DNA of 64,000 bases from Dermacoccus abyssi (GTDB lineage: Bacteria > Actinomycetota > Actinomycetes > Actinomycetales > Dermatophilaceae), in the NCBI RefSeq assembly GCF_034541975.1, contig NZ_JAVYJM010000001.1; one strand, 5' to 3'. The notes under the pieces were generated by a model. That model had not been told where the DNA came from and searched no databases. It saw nothing but the letters and a program-made list of their open reading frames with translations. Positions 56,007 through 64,000 of the stretch are shown here, piece after piece. A program made the translations under genes and the position numbers. Each line of letters opens with the position of its first letter. Position 1 is the first letter of the stretch.

Positions 56007-56951
56007 GTGACCAGCGGATTCCGCCTCATGGCGGTGCACGCTCACCCGGACGACGAGGCGAGCAAGGGCTCGGCGACGATGGCGCGCTACCTGGCTGAGG
56101 GAAACCGCGTCCACGTCGTCACCTGCACCGGGGGAGAGCGCGGCGACGTGCTCAACCCGCGCCTGGCCGACGACCCGCGGGTCAAGAGCGACCTCGTCGA
56201 CCTGCGTCGCCAGGAGATGGCGGCCTCACGCGACGTCGTCGGGTACGAGCACACGTGGCTCGGCTTCGTCGACTCCGGTCTGCCCGAGGGCGACCCGCTG
56301 CCGCCGCTTCCGCCGGGCTGCTTCGCGCTCGAGCCGCTCGACGTCACGACCGAGGCGCTCGTGCGCGTCATCCGCGAGTTCCGCCCGCACGTCGTCACGA
56401 CGTACGACGAGAACGGCGGCTACCCGCACCCCGACCACATCATGACCCACCTCGTCACGATCTCGGCCGTGCGTGCCGCTGGCGACCCGGAGGCGTACCC
56501 GCACGCGGGCGAGCCGTGGCAGCCGCTCAAGGTCTACTACGACAGGACGTTCTCCCGCGCCAAGCTCGAGGCCTACCACGACGTGCTCGTCACGGCGGGG
56601 CGCGAGTCGCCGTACCCCGCGTGGTTGGAGCGCCGCGCCGACCGCCCCGAGGGCCGCATCACGACGCGCGTCGACGCCTCGAAGTGGTTCGACGTGCGCA
56701 CCAAGGCACTGCTCGCGCACGCCACGCAGATCGACCCCGACGGTCAGTTCTTCGCGCTCAGCGCAGACGAGCAGGCAACGGCCTGGCCGATGGAGGACTG
56801 GGACATCGCCCTGTCGGCCGTGCCCGTGGCCGCGGACGAGAACGACCTGTTCGCCGGGCTCGGCACCCCTGAGGAGGCCGACGCGATGGCCACCGCAACC
56901 CCACCTGCGAAGATGGTCGTGGACGATGTCGTAGAGCGGAAGGAAAGCTGA
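56007..56951 (+). CDS. mca: Mycothiol S-conjugate amidase
   Basis: This 314-residue zinc enzyme cuts mycothiol-toxin conjugates into GlcN-inositol and a mercapturic acid that is exported. The LmbE-type metal site is AHPDDEASKG (residues 11-20), and the downstream HPDHIMTHL supplies another ligand. CTGGERGDVLNPRL, EHTWLGFVDSGLPEGD and TTYDENGGYPHPDH are Mca/MshB hallmarks. GTG 56007 has GAGG at 8 nt. The stop overlaps the start of the small gene downstream (TGATG). Its presence shows that the organism uses mycothiol. Confidence 0.95.
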   Translation: MTSGFRLMAVHAHPDDEASKGSATMARYLAEGNRVHVVTCTGGERGDVLNPRLADDPRVKSDLVDLRRQEMAASRDVVGYEHTWLGFVDSGLPEGDPLPPLPPGCFALEPLDVTTEALVRVIREFRPHVVTTYDENGGYPHPDHIMTHLVTISAVRAAGDPEAYPHAGEPWQPLKVYYDRTFSRAKLEAYHDVLVTAGRESPYPAWLERRADRPEGRITTRVDASKWFDVRTKALLAHATQIDPDGQFFALSADEQATAWPMEDWDIALSAVPVAADENDLFAGLGTPEEADAMATATPPAKMVVDDVVERKES

Positions 56952-57184
56952 TGGGCGGCAACGAGAGCGTCGAGGTCACCGCAGGGATCTGGGGCTTCCT
57001 CGTCCTGTTCGGCCTGGCCCTGGCCTGCTGGTTCCTCTTCCGCAGCATGACTGCGCACCTGCGGAAGATGACGTTCCAACAGCGCGAGCAGGTGCCCGAG
57101 AACACGCGGACGGCTGGGGCGCGTTCCGAGGAGAGCCCCGTGACGCCGGAGGACGACGACCCCATCGGTAGCGCGCGCCACTGA
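56951..57184 (+). CDS. Small single-pass membrane protein downstream of mca
   Basis: This 77-residue protein has one membrane segment (about 11-31, IWGFLVLFGLALACWFLF) and a charged cytoplasmic tail. It is coupled to mca by TGATG. A short gene in this position exists in M. tuberculosis (Rv1083), and this looks like its counterpart by position. Function is unknown. Confidence 0.8.
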   Translation: MGGNESVEVTAGIWGFLVLFGLALACWFLFRSMTAHLRKMTFQQREQVPENTRTAGARSEESPVTPEDDDPIGSARH

Positions 57185-57304
57185 CGCCTGCGTTCGTTGC
57201 GTGGGTTTCCCCGCCCCCATGGAACCGACGCACGGGGAACACCCGTCAAACGTTGGTATGTTCGACCCGATTGCAGCCAGGACGAGTCAACGGAGGTGAG
57301 CCCG

Positions 57305-58066
57305 GTGCGCGGTCCCGGTGACGTGCTCTACACCGCCTACGAACGTCAGCTCGTCAAGGGGCTGCCGGGTGAGCGCCTCCCGCGTCACGTCGGACTCATG
57401 CTCGACGGCAACCGTCGGTGGGCGAAACTGCGTGGCGAGAACACCGAGCACGGCCATCGCGCCGGTGCGGACAACATCGAGCCCTTGCTCACGTGGTGCG
57501 ACGAACTCGGCATCGAGGTCGTGACGCTCTGGCTCCTGTCGACCGACAACCTCAAGCGCAGCGAGGTCGAACTGGGGCCGCTGCTCGAGATCATCGAGGA
57601 CGTCGTCGACGGTCTCGCCGCGTCCGGTCGGCGCCTCAACCTCGTCGGTGCGCTCGGACTGCTGCCCGACGCAACGCGTGCCCGGCTTCAGGCCGCCGTC
57701 GAGAAGACGACCGACGCCGAAGGTCTCGTCGTCAACATCGCCGTCGGCTACGGCGGACGACAGGAGATCGTCGACGCGTTCCGCGCGATGCTCCTCGACG
57801 CCGCCGAGCGCGGGGAGTCGCTCGAGTCGCTCGCCGATCGCCTCACGATCGAGAACGTCGGCGACTACCTCTACACGAAGGGCCAGCCCGACCCCGACCT
57901 CGTCATCCGCACGTCCGGCGAGCAGCGCCTCGGCGGGTTCCTCCTGTGGCAGAGCGCCCATTCGGAGTTCTACTTCTGCGAGGCCTTCTGGCCCGATTTC
58001 CGCCGCGTCGACTTCCTGCGCGCGGTGCGCGCCTACGCCGAGCGCGAGCGTCGCTTCGGCGGCTGA
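57305..58066 (+). CDS. uppS: Z-type isoprenyl diphosphate synthase
   Basis: This 253-residue enzyme has the undecaprenyl-synthase family blocks HVGLMLDGNRRWAK (diphosphate site), GHRAGADNIEPLLTWC, VTLWLLSTDNLKR, VNIAVGYGGRQEI, and the C-terminal DLVIRTSGEQRLGGFLLWQSAHSEFYF. By position it matches Rv1086, which makes short-chain Z,E-farnesyl diphosphate; the other family role is the long C50/C55 carrier. Which one applies is not decided by these motifs. GTG 57305 has GGAGG at 8 nt. A TATGTT -10 lies at 57257-57262. Confidence 0.94.
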   Translation: MRGPGDVLYTAYERQLVKGLPGERLPRHVGLMLDGNRRWAKLRGENTEHGHRAGADNIEPLLTWCDELGIEVVTLWLLSTDNLKRSEVELGPLLEIIEDVVDGLAASGRRLNLVGALGLLPDATRARLQAAVEKTTDAEGLVVNIAVGYGGRQEIVDAFRAMLLDAAERGESLESLADRLTIENVGDYLYTKGQPDPDLVIRTSGEQRLGGFLLWQSAHSEFYFCEAFWPDFRRVDFLRAVRAYAERERRFGG

Positions 58067-58120
58067 CCGGCGGCCCGGTTCATCCAAGGTTCACCCCTGC
58101 GACGGGTGACGAACACCCGG

Positions 58121-58138
58121 AACGACACCGGTGTCGTT
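58121..58138. promoter_or_regulatory. Perfect 18-bp palindrome upstream of phoH
   Basis: AACGACACCGGTGTCGTT is a perfect palindrome. A candidate -10, TAGCGT, overlaps its right edge (58138-58143), and phoH starts 83 nt downstream. This is an ideal operator site for a dimeric repressor. No candidate regulator is adjacent. Confidence 0.6.
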
Positions 58139-58220
58139 AGCGTCGCAAGGGAGGGGCGAGAACGCCTCTTGCAGCCCTACCGACGGCGGGGCGCACCGAC
58201 GAGGGACCCGAGGATCGACG

Positions 58221-59648
58221 ATGACTCTGGCGTACTCCAGCACGAACGGGGGCGCCACGGGCGTCCTCAATAGCCAACTTCTCGATGGCCACCTTCTCGA
58301 GCGCGACATCACGACGAAGGACGCCGAAACGGCCCCGCGTGACGGCGACGGACGGGCCGATACGGCGACGAAGACGTACGTGCTCGACACCTCGGTGTTG
58401 CTCTCCGACCCGCGGGCCGTGCTGCGCTTCGAGGAACATGACGTCGTGCTGCCGGTCGTCGTCATCACCGAACTGGAGGCCAAGCGCCACCACCCCGAAC
58501 TCGGCTACTACGCCCGCGAGTGCCTGCGGTTGCTCGACGACATGCGCGTGACGCACGGGCGCCTCGACCACCCGGTGCCCGTCGGCAACGGTGGCACGCT
58601 GCGCGTCGAGCTCAACCACACCGACCCGTCGGCGCTGCCTGCCGGCTTCCGCCTCGGCGACAACGACTCGCGCACCCTCGCGGTGGCGGCGAACTTCGCG
58701 GCCGAAGGCCACGATGTGACGGTCGTGAGCAAGGACCTGCCGATGCGCATCAAGGCCTCTGCCGTGGGGCTCGACGCCGACGAGTACCGCGCCGACGGCG
58801 TGCCCGACTCCGGCTGGACGGGCATCGTCGAGCGCACCGTGAGTGCCGACGACGTGGATCGCCTCTTCGAATCCGGTCGCCTCGCGCTCGAGGACATCGA
58901 GGACCTGCCGCTCAACACGGGCGTCGTGCTGACGAGCGCCGGCGGGTCATCGTCCGCGCTCGGCCGCGTCATGCCCGGCGGTGTGCTCAAGCTCGTGCGC
59001 GGTGACCGAGACCTGTTCGGCCTGCACGGCCGCTCGGCCGAGCAGCGCATCGCCATCGACGTTCTGGGCGACCTCGACGTCGGCATCGTCAGCCTCGGCG
59101 GCAGGGCGGGCACGGGTAAGAGCGCGCTCGCGCTCTGCGCCGCGCTGGAGGCCGTCATGGAGCGTCGCGCGCACCGCAAGATCATCGTGTTCCGCCCGCT
59201 GTTCGCCGTCGGCGGCCAGGAGCTCGGCTACCTGCCCGGCAGCGAGAACGAGAAGATGGGCCCGTGGGCGCAGGCCGTGTTCGACACTCTCGGCGCCGTC
59301 GTGAGCAAGGAGGTTCTCGACGAGGTCATCGCCCGCGACCTCCTCGAGGTGCTGCCGCTCACCCACATTCGTGGGCGCTCGTTGCACGACGCGTTCGTCA
59401 TCGTCGACGAGGCTCAATCGCTCGAGCGGAACGTCTTGCTCACGGTCCTGTCGCGCATGGGGCAGAACTCGCGCGTCGTCCTGACGCACGACGTCGCGCA
59501 GCGCGACAACCTGCGCGTTGGCCGTCACGACGGGGTTGCGGCCGTCGTCGAGAAGCTCAAGGGGCACTCGCTGTTCGCGCACGTGACGCTGACACGTTCG
59601 GAGCGCAGCCCGATCGCCGCGCTCGTCACGGACGTCCTCGCCTCCTGA
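58221..59648 (+). CDS. phoH: PhoH family protein with N-terminal PIN domain (PhoH2 type)
   Basis: This 475-residue protein has a PIN ribonuclease domain (about residues 50-185; TYVLDTSVLLSDPRAV, ITELEAKRHHPELGY, DNDSRTLAVAANF with acidic active-site residues). A PhoH ATPase follows (about 265-470; Walker A GGRAGTGKSALAL, VFRPLFAVGGQELGYLPG, Walker B AFVIVDEAQSL, LTHD). PhoH2 proteins are sequence-specific RNA helicase-RNases. Unlike mycobacterial phoH2, no small antitoxin-like gene lies immediately upstream. ATG 58221 has GAGG at 7 nt. Confidence 0.94.
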   Translation: MTLAYSSTNGGATGVLNSQLLDGHLLERDITTKDAETAPRDGDGRADTATKTYVLDTSVLLSDPRAVLRFEEHDVVLPVVVITELEAKRHHPELGYYARECLRLLDDMRVTHGRLDHPVPVGNGGTLRVELNHTDPSALPAGFRLGDNDSRTLAVAANFAAEGHDVTVVSKDLPMRIKASAVGLDADEYRADGVPDSGWTGIVERTVSADDVDRLFESGRLALEDIEDLPLNTGVVLTSAGGSSSALGRVMPGGVLKLVRGDRDLFGLHGRSAEQRIAIDVLGDLDVGIVSLGGRAGTGKSALALCAALEAVMERRAHRKIIVFRPLFAVGGQELGYLPGSENEKMGPWAQAVFDTLGAVVSKEVLDEVIARDLLEVLPLTHIRGRSLHDAFVIVDEAQSLERNVLLTVLSRMGQNSRVVLTHDVAQRDNLRVGRHDGVAAVVEKLKGHSLFAHVTLTRSERSPIAALVTDVLAS

Positions 59649-59819
59649 CGGCCGGATGATGCACGTCCTGTGAGCCGCTCGAAGTCGGCGGTGTGGCAAA
59701 TAGCATCCGACGGGATGGAATCTGTACCGTGAACTGCGTCGCGCGCCCTGGGGGTGTGTGGCCGGACGGTGCGTGACGGGGACGACGCGCCGCCGACTCG
59801 ATGTTGAGGAAGGCTCACT

Positions 59820-60245
59820 GTGCGTTTGATCCACCGCAAGGGATTCGCGGTCGTCTATTGGGTGGTCGCGTTCCTGGCCACCGTGCTCGCCATCATCGCC
59901 GGTGCTCGCTCGGGCGCCGGTGCTGCGCCCGAGTTCAGCGACGGATCGGGTACGAGCGTCGGCTCGCAGATTCTCTTCGGCCTCGGGGGCGCGGTGCTCG
60001 GTGGCCTCTTGGTCGCCGCGATCTTCGCCGGGGTCTGGATCGGCCTGTGGGCCCTCGACCGGCGCGCGAACCCCGAGTTCGACGACCGCGGCGACTACGA
60101 CACGCTCGACGACCTCGATGACGACTTCGACGAGGCCGAGCGCGACGCGCAAGACGAATCTGACGACGAGTTCGCCGAGGGAGACCGCAACTTCGTCGAC
60201 GAACACGACCTCGACGGTGACGGACGCTCCGCCGTTCGCCGCTGA
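59820..60245 (+). CDS. Membrane protein with long acidic tail
   Basis: This 141-residue protein has two membrane segments (about 9-28 and 51-78) separated by a short Gly/Ser loop. The final 55 residues are strikingly acidic (Asp/Glu blocks such as DTLDDLDDDFDEAE). I do not recognise a family. GTG 59820 has GAGGAAGG upstream. It is flanked by a 170-nt gap with no gene and a very strong terminator. Confidence 0.75.
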   Translation: MRLIHRKGFAVVYWVVAFLATVLAIIAGARSGAGAAPEFSDGSGTSVGSQILFGLGGAVLGGLLVAAIFAGVWIGLWALDRRANPEFDDRGDYDTLDDLDDDFDEAERDAQDESDDEFAEGDRNFVDEHDLDGDGRSAVRR

Positions 60246-60252
60246 CATCCCC

Positions 60253-60292
60253 CGAAGAAGGCCCCGACTCGCGTGAGTCGGGGCCTTCTTCG
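60253..60292. terminator. Bidirectional terminator between the acidic-tail protein and coaA
   Basis: A perfect 18-bp stem (CGAAGAAGGCCCCGACTC and complement 60275-60292) with a GCGT tetraloop. Confidence 0.9.
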
Positions 60293-60326
60293 TTGCCTGG
60301 CGCCGGTGCTCCGGGGCCGGGCCGTG

Positions 60327-61289
60327 TCAGAGCTTGCGCAGTTTGACGCTCTCGACGTGGTGGTCGGCGCCCTTGCGCAGAATGGCGGTGGCGCGGTGCT
60401 TCGACGGCTGCACGTTGGCGACGAGGTTGGGCAGGTTGATGCTCTCCCAGATCGCGGTGGCACGGTCGACGGCCTCTTCGTCGCTCAGTTCGGCGTAGCG
60501 GTGGAAGTAGGAGTCCGGGTCGGCGAAGGCCGTGCTGCGCAGACGCAGGAAGCGGTCGACGTACCACTGACGGATGTCGCTCTCGCGGGCATCGACGAAG
60601 ACGCTGAAGTCGAAGAAGTCGGAGACCGTGAGCGTCGAACGCGACGGTTGTCCGGGCGTCGGGATCGGCGGCTGGAGAACGTTGAGGCCCTCGACGATGA
60701 GGATGTCGGGCTGACGGACGACGACCTTCTCGTCCGGCACGATGTCGTAGACGAGGTGGCTGTAGACCGGAGCCTCGACCTCGGCCTTGCCGCCCTTCAC
60801 CTCGGCGACGAAGCGCACGAGCGCGCGGCGGTCGTAGCTCTCAGGGAAGCCCTTGCGATCCATGATGCCGCGGCGTTCCAGCTCGGCGTTGGGGAAGAGG
60901 AAACCGTCTGTCGTGAGGAGTTCGACGCGCGGGGTGTCGGGCCAGCGGGCGAGGAGTTCGCGCAGAACGCGCGCCGTCGTCGACTTGCCCACGGCCACCG
61001 AACCGGCCACACCGATGATGAACGGCGTCTTGGCGGGGCGCTCGTCGAGGAAGTCGCTCGTGATGCGGTGCAGGCTCTTCGTCGCGCCTGCGTAAAAGTT
61101 CACGAGGCGGGAAAGGGGCAGGTAGACGTCCTCGACCTCCGCGAGGTCGATCCGCTCGCCGAGACCCGAGAGGCGACGCACGTCGTCGGACGTGAGGTCG
61201 ATGGGGCGCGAGTCGTGCAGTCGGGCCCAGTCCTCACGGGTCAGTTCGACGTACGGGCTCGGAAGAGGAGGCAGATGCGGGCGACTCAC
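60327..61289 (-). CDS. coaA: Type I pantothenate kinase
   Basis: This 320-residue enzyme starts coenzyme A synthesis by phosphorylating pantothenate. It has P-loop GVAGSVAVGKSTTAR (near residue 100), LLTTDGFLFPN, RKGFPESYD, YSHLVYDIVPDE, ILIVEGLNVLQ and DFFDFSVFVDA, all family hallmarks. GTG 61289 is the first start that fits family length. The ribosome site is weak and the gene may be leaderless. It diverges from glmS with 124 nt between the start codons. Confidence 0.96.
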   Translation of the reverse strand: MSRPHLPPLPSPYVELTREDWARLHDSRPIDLTSDDVRRLSGLGERIDLAEVEDVYLPLSRLVNFYAGATKSLHRITSDFLDERPAKTPFIIGVAGSVAVGKSTTARVLRELLARWPDTPRVELLTTDGFLFPNAELERRGIMDRKGFPESYDRRALVRFVAEVKGGKAEVEAPVYSHLVYDIVPDEKVVVRQPDILIVEGLNVLQPPIPTPGQPSRSTLTVSDFFDFSVFVDARESDIRQWYVDRFLRLRSTAFADPDSYFHRYAELSDEEAVDRATAIWESINLPNLVANVQPSKHRATAILRKGADHHVESVKLRKL

Positions 61290-61400
61290 CCCGTCATTGT
61301 GCCGTAGCCGGGGCGTGGCGGGGAGCCGGTGCGGCACAACGCAGCCCGGCGGGCCGCGCCGCGCGTTCCCGCGTATTCGTGCCGGGGCCGACGCCCCGAG

Positions 61401-61406
61401 TAGGCT
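61401..61406 (+). promoter_or_regulatory. Candidate glmS -10 box (leaderless)
   Basis: TAGGCT lies 7 nt before ATG 61414 and there is no ribosome site, so translation probably begins at the transcript 5' end. There is no room for a glmS ribozyme. Confidence 0.5.
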
Positions 61407-61413
61407 GTCGCCC

Positions 61414-63267
61414 ATGTGTGGAATCGTTGGATACGTCGGCCCGCGCGTCGACGAGCGCGCCCAGACCGTCGTCATGGAGGGTCTCGCGCGCCTGGAGTAC
61501 CGCGGATACGACTCGGCCGGCATCGCGCTCGTGACCGGTGACCACGTCTCGACGGCGAAGAAGGCCGGCAAGCTGGCCAACCTGCAGGCCGAACTCGAGG
61601 CGGACCCGCTGCCCGAGTCGTCGACCGGCATCGGGCACACGCGCTGGGCCACGCACGGTGGCCCCACCGACGCGAACGCCCACCCCCACCGCGGTGGCGC
61701 GGACGGCAAGCTCGCCCTCATCCACAACGGCATCATCGAGAACTTCCACCCCCTGCGTAACGAGCTGCTCGCCGACGGCGTCGAGTTCACGTCCGAGACG
61801 GACACCGAGGTCGTCGCGCACCTGCTCGCGAAGGCGTACAAGGGTAACCTGAAGACCGCGATGCTCGAGGTCGTCAACCGCCTCGAGGGCGCCTTCACGC
61901 TCCTGGCCGTGCACGCCGACAACGCCGACCAGGTCGTCGCCGCGCGCCGCAACTCGCCGCTCGTCATCGGCCTCGGTGAGGGCGAGAACTTCCTCGGCTC
62001 CGACGTCGCCGCCTTCATCGGCTACACGAAGGAGGCCATGGAGGTCGACCAGGACCAGGTCGTCGTCATCACGCCGCAGAACGTCGAGGTCGTGAACTTC
62101 GACGGTTCCGCAGCTCAGGGCAACACCTTCCACGTCGACTGGGACGCCGCGTCCGCCGAGAAGGGCGGCTTCGACACCTTCATGGAGAAGGAGATCTTCG
62201 ACCAGCCCGACGCCGTGCGCGACACGCTGCTCGGACGCACCGACTCCGAAGGTCGCCTCGCCCTCGACGAGATTCGCATCTCCGAGGACGAGCTCAAGAA
62301 CATCGACCGCATCACCATCGTCGCCTGCGGCACCGCTGCGTACGCCGGCATGGTCGCCAAGTACGCCCTCGAGCACTGGACGCGCATCCCCGTCGAGGTC
62401 GCGCTCGCGCACGAGTTCCGCTACTGCGACCCGATCGTTTCCGGGCGCACGCTCGTCGTCTCGATCTCGCAGTCGGGCGAGACGATGGACACGCTCATGG
62501 CCGTCAAGCACGCCCGTGACCTAGGCGCGAACACGCTGAGCATCTGCAACACGCACGGTGCGACCATTCCGCGAGAGTCCGACGCCGTGCTCTACACGCA
62601 CGCCGGCCCGGAGATCGCCGTCGCGTCGACGAAGGCCTTCCTCGCGCAGATCACCGCCTGCTACGTGCTCGGCCTGTACCTCGCGCAGCTGCGCGGCGGC
62701 ACGTACGCCGACGACGCAAAGAAGGTCATGGCCGAACTGCAAGAGATGCCGGCCAAGATCGACGAGCTTCTCGGCCACCTCGACCGCGTGCGCGAAATCG
62801 CCCGCTTCATGGCCGACACGCGCTCGGTGCTCTTCCTCGGCCGCAACGTCGGCTACCCGATCGCCATGGAGGGCGCGCTCAAGCTCAAGGAGCTTGCTTA
62901 CATCCACGCCGAAGGCTTCGCCGCCGGTGAGCTCAAGCACGGCCCGATCGCGCTGATCGACGCCGGCCAGCCCGTGTTCATCGTAGTGCCCGGCCCGGAA
63001 ACCCCGCACGGGCTGCACGGCAAGGTCGTCTCCAACATCCAGGAGATCCGCGCTCGCGGCGCTCGCACCCTCGTCATCGCCGAAGAGGGCGACGAGGCTG
63101 TCGTGCCGTTCGCCGACGAGGTCATCCGCATCCCGAAGTCGGCTCCGCTGCTCGCACCGCTGCTCGCCATCGTGCCGCTGCAGGTGTTCTCGCTGGAGCT
63201 CTCGACGGCCAAGGGCCTCGACGTCGACCAGCCGCGTAACCTCGCGAAGTCCGTCACCGTGGAGTGA
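61414..63267 (+). CDS. glmS: Glutamine-fructose-6-phosphate transaminase (isomerizing)
   Basis: This 617-residue enzyme makes glucosamine 6-phosphate, the entry to UDP-GlcNAc. The N-terminal glutaminase starts with the catalytic Cys2 (MCGIVGYVGPR), then RLEYRGYDSAGIAL, GHTRWATHGGPTDANAHPH. Two SIS sugar-isomerase domains follow: CGTAAYAGMVAKY, SISQSGETMDTL, GPEIAVASTKAFLAQ; and FLGRNVGYPIAMEGALKLKELAYIHAEGFAAGELKHGPIAL. The C-terminus LAKSVTVE is canonical. It supplies the substrate chain for GlmU at the other end of the window. An intrinsic terminator follows. Confidence 0.98.
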   Translation: MCGIVGYVGPRVDERAQTVVMEGLARLEYRGYDSAGIALVTGDHVSTAKKAGKLANLQAELEADPLPESSTGIGHTRWATHGGPTDANAHPHRGGADGKLALIHNGIIENFHPLRNELLADGVEFTSETDTEVVAHLLAKAYKGNLKTAMLEVVNRLEGAFTLLAVHADNADQVVAARRNSPLVIGLGEGENFLGSDVAAFIGYTKEAMEVDQDQVVVITPQNVEVVNFDGSAAQGNTFHVDWDAASAEKGGFDTFMEKEIFDQPDAVRDTLLGRTDSEGRLALDEIRISEDELKNIDRITIVACGTAAYAGMVAKYALEHWTRIPVEVALAHEFRYCDPIVSGRTLVVSISQSGETMDTLMAVKHARDLGANTLSICNTHGATIPRESDAVLYTHAGPEIAVASTKAFLAQITACYVLGLYLAQLRGGTYADDAKKVMAELQEMPAKIDELLGHLDRVREIARFMADTRSVLFLGRNVGYPIAMEGALKLKELAYIHAEGFAAGELKHGPIALIDAGQPVFIVVPGPETPHGLHGKVVSNIQEIRARGARTLVIAEEGDEAVVPFADEVIRIPKSAPLLAPLLAIVPLQVFSLELSTAKGLDVDQPRNLAKSVTVE

Positions 63268-63281
63268 CCTTCTGTTTCGCT

Positions 63282-63318
63282 GAAAACCGCGTCGACCCTG
63301 TGGGGCGGCGCGGTTTTC
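63282..63318 (+). terminator. Terminator after glmS
   Basis: GAAAACCGCG / CGCGGTTTTC (10 bp) followed by GTTTTG, one of the few terminators here with a T-rich tail. Confidence 0.8.
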
Positions 63319-63776
63319 GTTTTGTGGAGTTTGGGTGTGGGGGATGGGCGGCGTGATCGCCTGCCATGCCCATGGGCGGGACGGCGAAGTTGGCGAGATG
63401 GATGGTGCTGGCTTGGGTGCCTGGAGACGTGTCCGCTCGCCTTCTTGGGGCACGTCGCTGGTGCTTGGGTCGCCTGTCTTTTGGTCACCGTTCGTGTGCT
63501 TGTTATAGACGCGCACTGGCCCCCGTTTGCTTGGTTCCTACTGGGGCGGTTGGTCGCGCAAGTCGGGACGTATTCGGCTCGGGCTTCCCCACTTGTGCGA
63601 TGTCTCGCGCATTTGGGAAGTCATTTTGCGTGTGTTGCTCCTGCGCGTCCGCGCGCCCCGGGTCGACGCCGGCTCCGTGATCCGGACGCTGAGCCTGGTG
63701 CCCACGGAGCTGACGGTGCGCGTCGCGGAATGTCAGGGCGGACCGCGAAATTGTGGGGAGTGCCCCCTACATGTGT
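63319..63776 (+). other. Gene-poor stretch before the right-end gene
   Basis: About 460 nt with weaker codon bias and lower GC than its surroundings. I see short open frames on both strands but none with a ribosome site and convincing composition. It may be decayed sequence. Reduced GC and the neighbouring DUF222-like gene make it the most accessory-looking part of the window. Confidence 0.4.
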
Positions 63777-63796
63777 TCGAACAAATGTACTAAAAT
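63777..63796 (+). promoter_or_regulatory. LexA-like box overlapping a -10 box
   Basis: TCGAACAAATGTACTA (63777-63792) matches the actinobacterial SOS pattern TCGAAC-N4-GTTCGA at 10 of 12 defined positions. It overlaps TAAAAT (63791-63796), a strong -10 that lies 6 nt before ATG 63803. This suggests a damage-inducible, leaderless gene. Confidence 0.55.
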
Positions 63797-63802
63797 GAGT
63801 TC

Positions 63803-64000
63803 ATGGAACAGCACCTCGAGATAACCGCCGACGCGGTGTCTCGCATGCCTCGCGAGCGGTTGCTCGCTGCATGGACGGTGCTCACCGAAGCTGTGGTCGA
63901 GCAAGCCCTCGTGAGCGTTTCGCCGCTGCTCGATCTGCCCGAGATCGGCGCGTCGCTGGACGAGCGCATCACCGAGTCGGTGGAGACGGCTCGCCAGCTC
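63803..64000 (+). CDS. N-terminus of a probable DUF222/HNH endonuclease-type protein (cut by the window end)
   Basis: Sixty-six codons are open to the right edge. The visible part is helical and acidic-basic (MEQHLEITADAVSRMPRERLLAAWTVLTEA...). Its style and upstream signal resemble the multi-copy DUF222 proteins (13E12-repeat class) that end in an HNH nuclease domain in Micrococcales. The diagnostic C-terminal HNH motif lies outside the window, so the identity is tentative. It appears leaderless and under a LexA-like box. Confidence 0.5.
   Translation, partial: MEQHLEITADAVSRMPRERLLAAWTVLTEAVVEQALVSVSPLLDLPEIGASLDERITESVETARQL

Noticed and set aside
61290..61413. A glmS ribozyme or riboswitch between coaA and glmS
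   Set aside because: Only 124 nt separate the two start codons, and a -10 box sits 7 nt before the glmS ATG, leaving no transcribed leader.
63366..63793. Overlapping short frames between glmS and the right-end gene
   Set aside because: There is no ribosome site, codon bias is poor, and several frames compete; treated as gene-free.

Overview
The window is about 64 kb of a high-GC actinobacterial chromosome, most likely from the order Micrococcales and possibly Dermacoccus or a relative. Four observations support this. The gene order glmU-prs-rplY-pth-mfd-mazG-eno-ftsB-DUF501-ppx and the set metB/greA/DUF4307/mca/uppS/phoH/coaA match the arrangement known from Mycobacterium tuberculosis and other actinobacteria. 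There is a mycothiol gene (mca) and a lysX fusion. Many -10 boxes are TANNNT, and several genes look leaderless. There is no prophage, insertion sequence, CRISPR array or clear genomic island; almost every gene is chromosomal housekeeping.

Layout: 0.1-1.9 kb holds a small hypothetical gene and a membrane protein/GntR pair. 2-7 kb holds glycogen phosphorylase, a LuxR-type regulator, an alpha/beta hydrolase and a small membrane protein. 7.1-21.1 kb is the conserved block of cell-wall precursor, PRPP, translation, repair and glycolysis genes (glmU, prs, rplY, pth, mfd, mazG, eno, ftsB, DUF501, ppx). 21.2-24.4 kb holds a tRNA with a UAA anticodon, a Bax-inhibitor-like membrane protein, a VOC protein and a thiolase. 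24.5-30.4 kb is a complete 16S-23S-5S operon with no tRNA in its spacer. 30.4-35.7 kb holds lysX and a secreted S33-type peptidase.

35.8-38.8 kb is a methionine importer operon (metQ-metN-metI) behind a SAM-IV-like riboswitch, with metI frameshifted. 39-45 kb holds msrA, a broken tandem hot-dog thioesterase, a tandem GNAT protein and a fused alpha-beta glycyl-tRNA synthetase. 45-51.3 kb is a two-way nucleoside/pseudouridine salvage cluster: LysR regulator and ribokinase on one strand; psuG, PfkB kinase, MFS transporter and nucleoside hydrolase on the other. 51.3-63.3 kb holds cystathionine gamma-synthase, an ABC exporter pair, greA, DUF4307, mca, uppS, phoH, coaA and glmS. The window ends inside a gene that looks like the start of a DUF222/HNH-type protein behind a LexA-like box.

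How the parts connect: the salvage cluster can turn nucleosides and pseudouridine into free base plus ribose 5-phosphate, which prs can convert to PRPP. glmS and glmU supply UDP-GlcNAc, and uppS makes isoprenoid carrier precursors for the wall. The met operon, msrA and metB all concern methionine supply or repair. I found no convincing wholly new defence or mobile system. The best leads are regulatory and RNA features: the class-I-shaped tRNA with a UAA anticodon, the tRNA-like sequence inside the rrn terminator, the riboswitch-plus-small-ORF leader, the structured rplY leader, a perfect 18-bp palindrome before phoH, and the LexA-like leaderless promoter at the right end.
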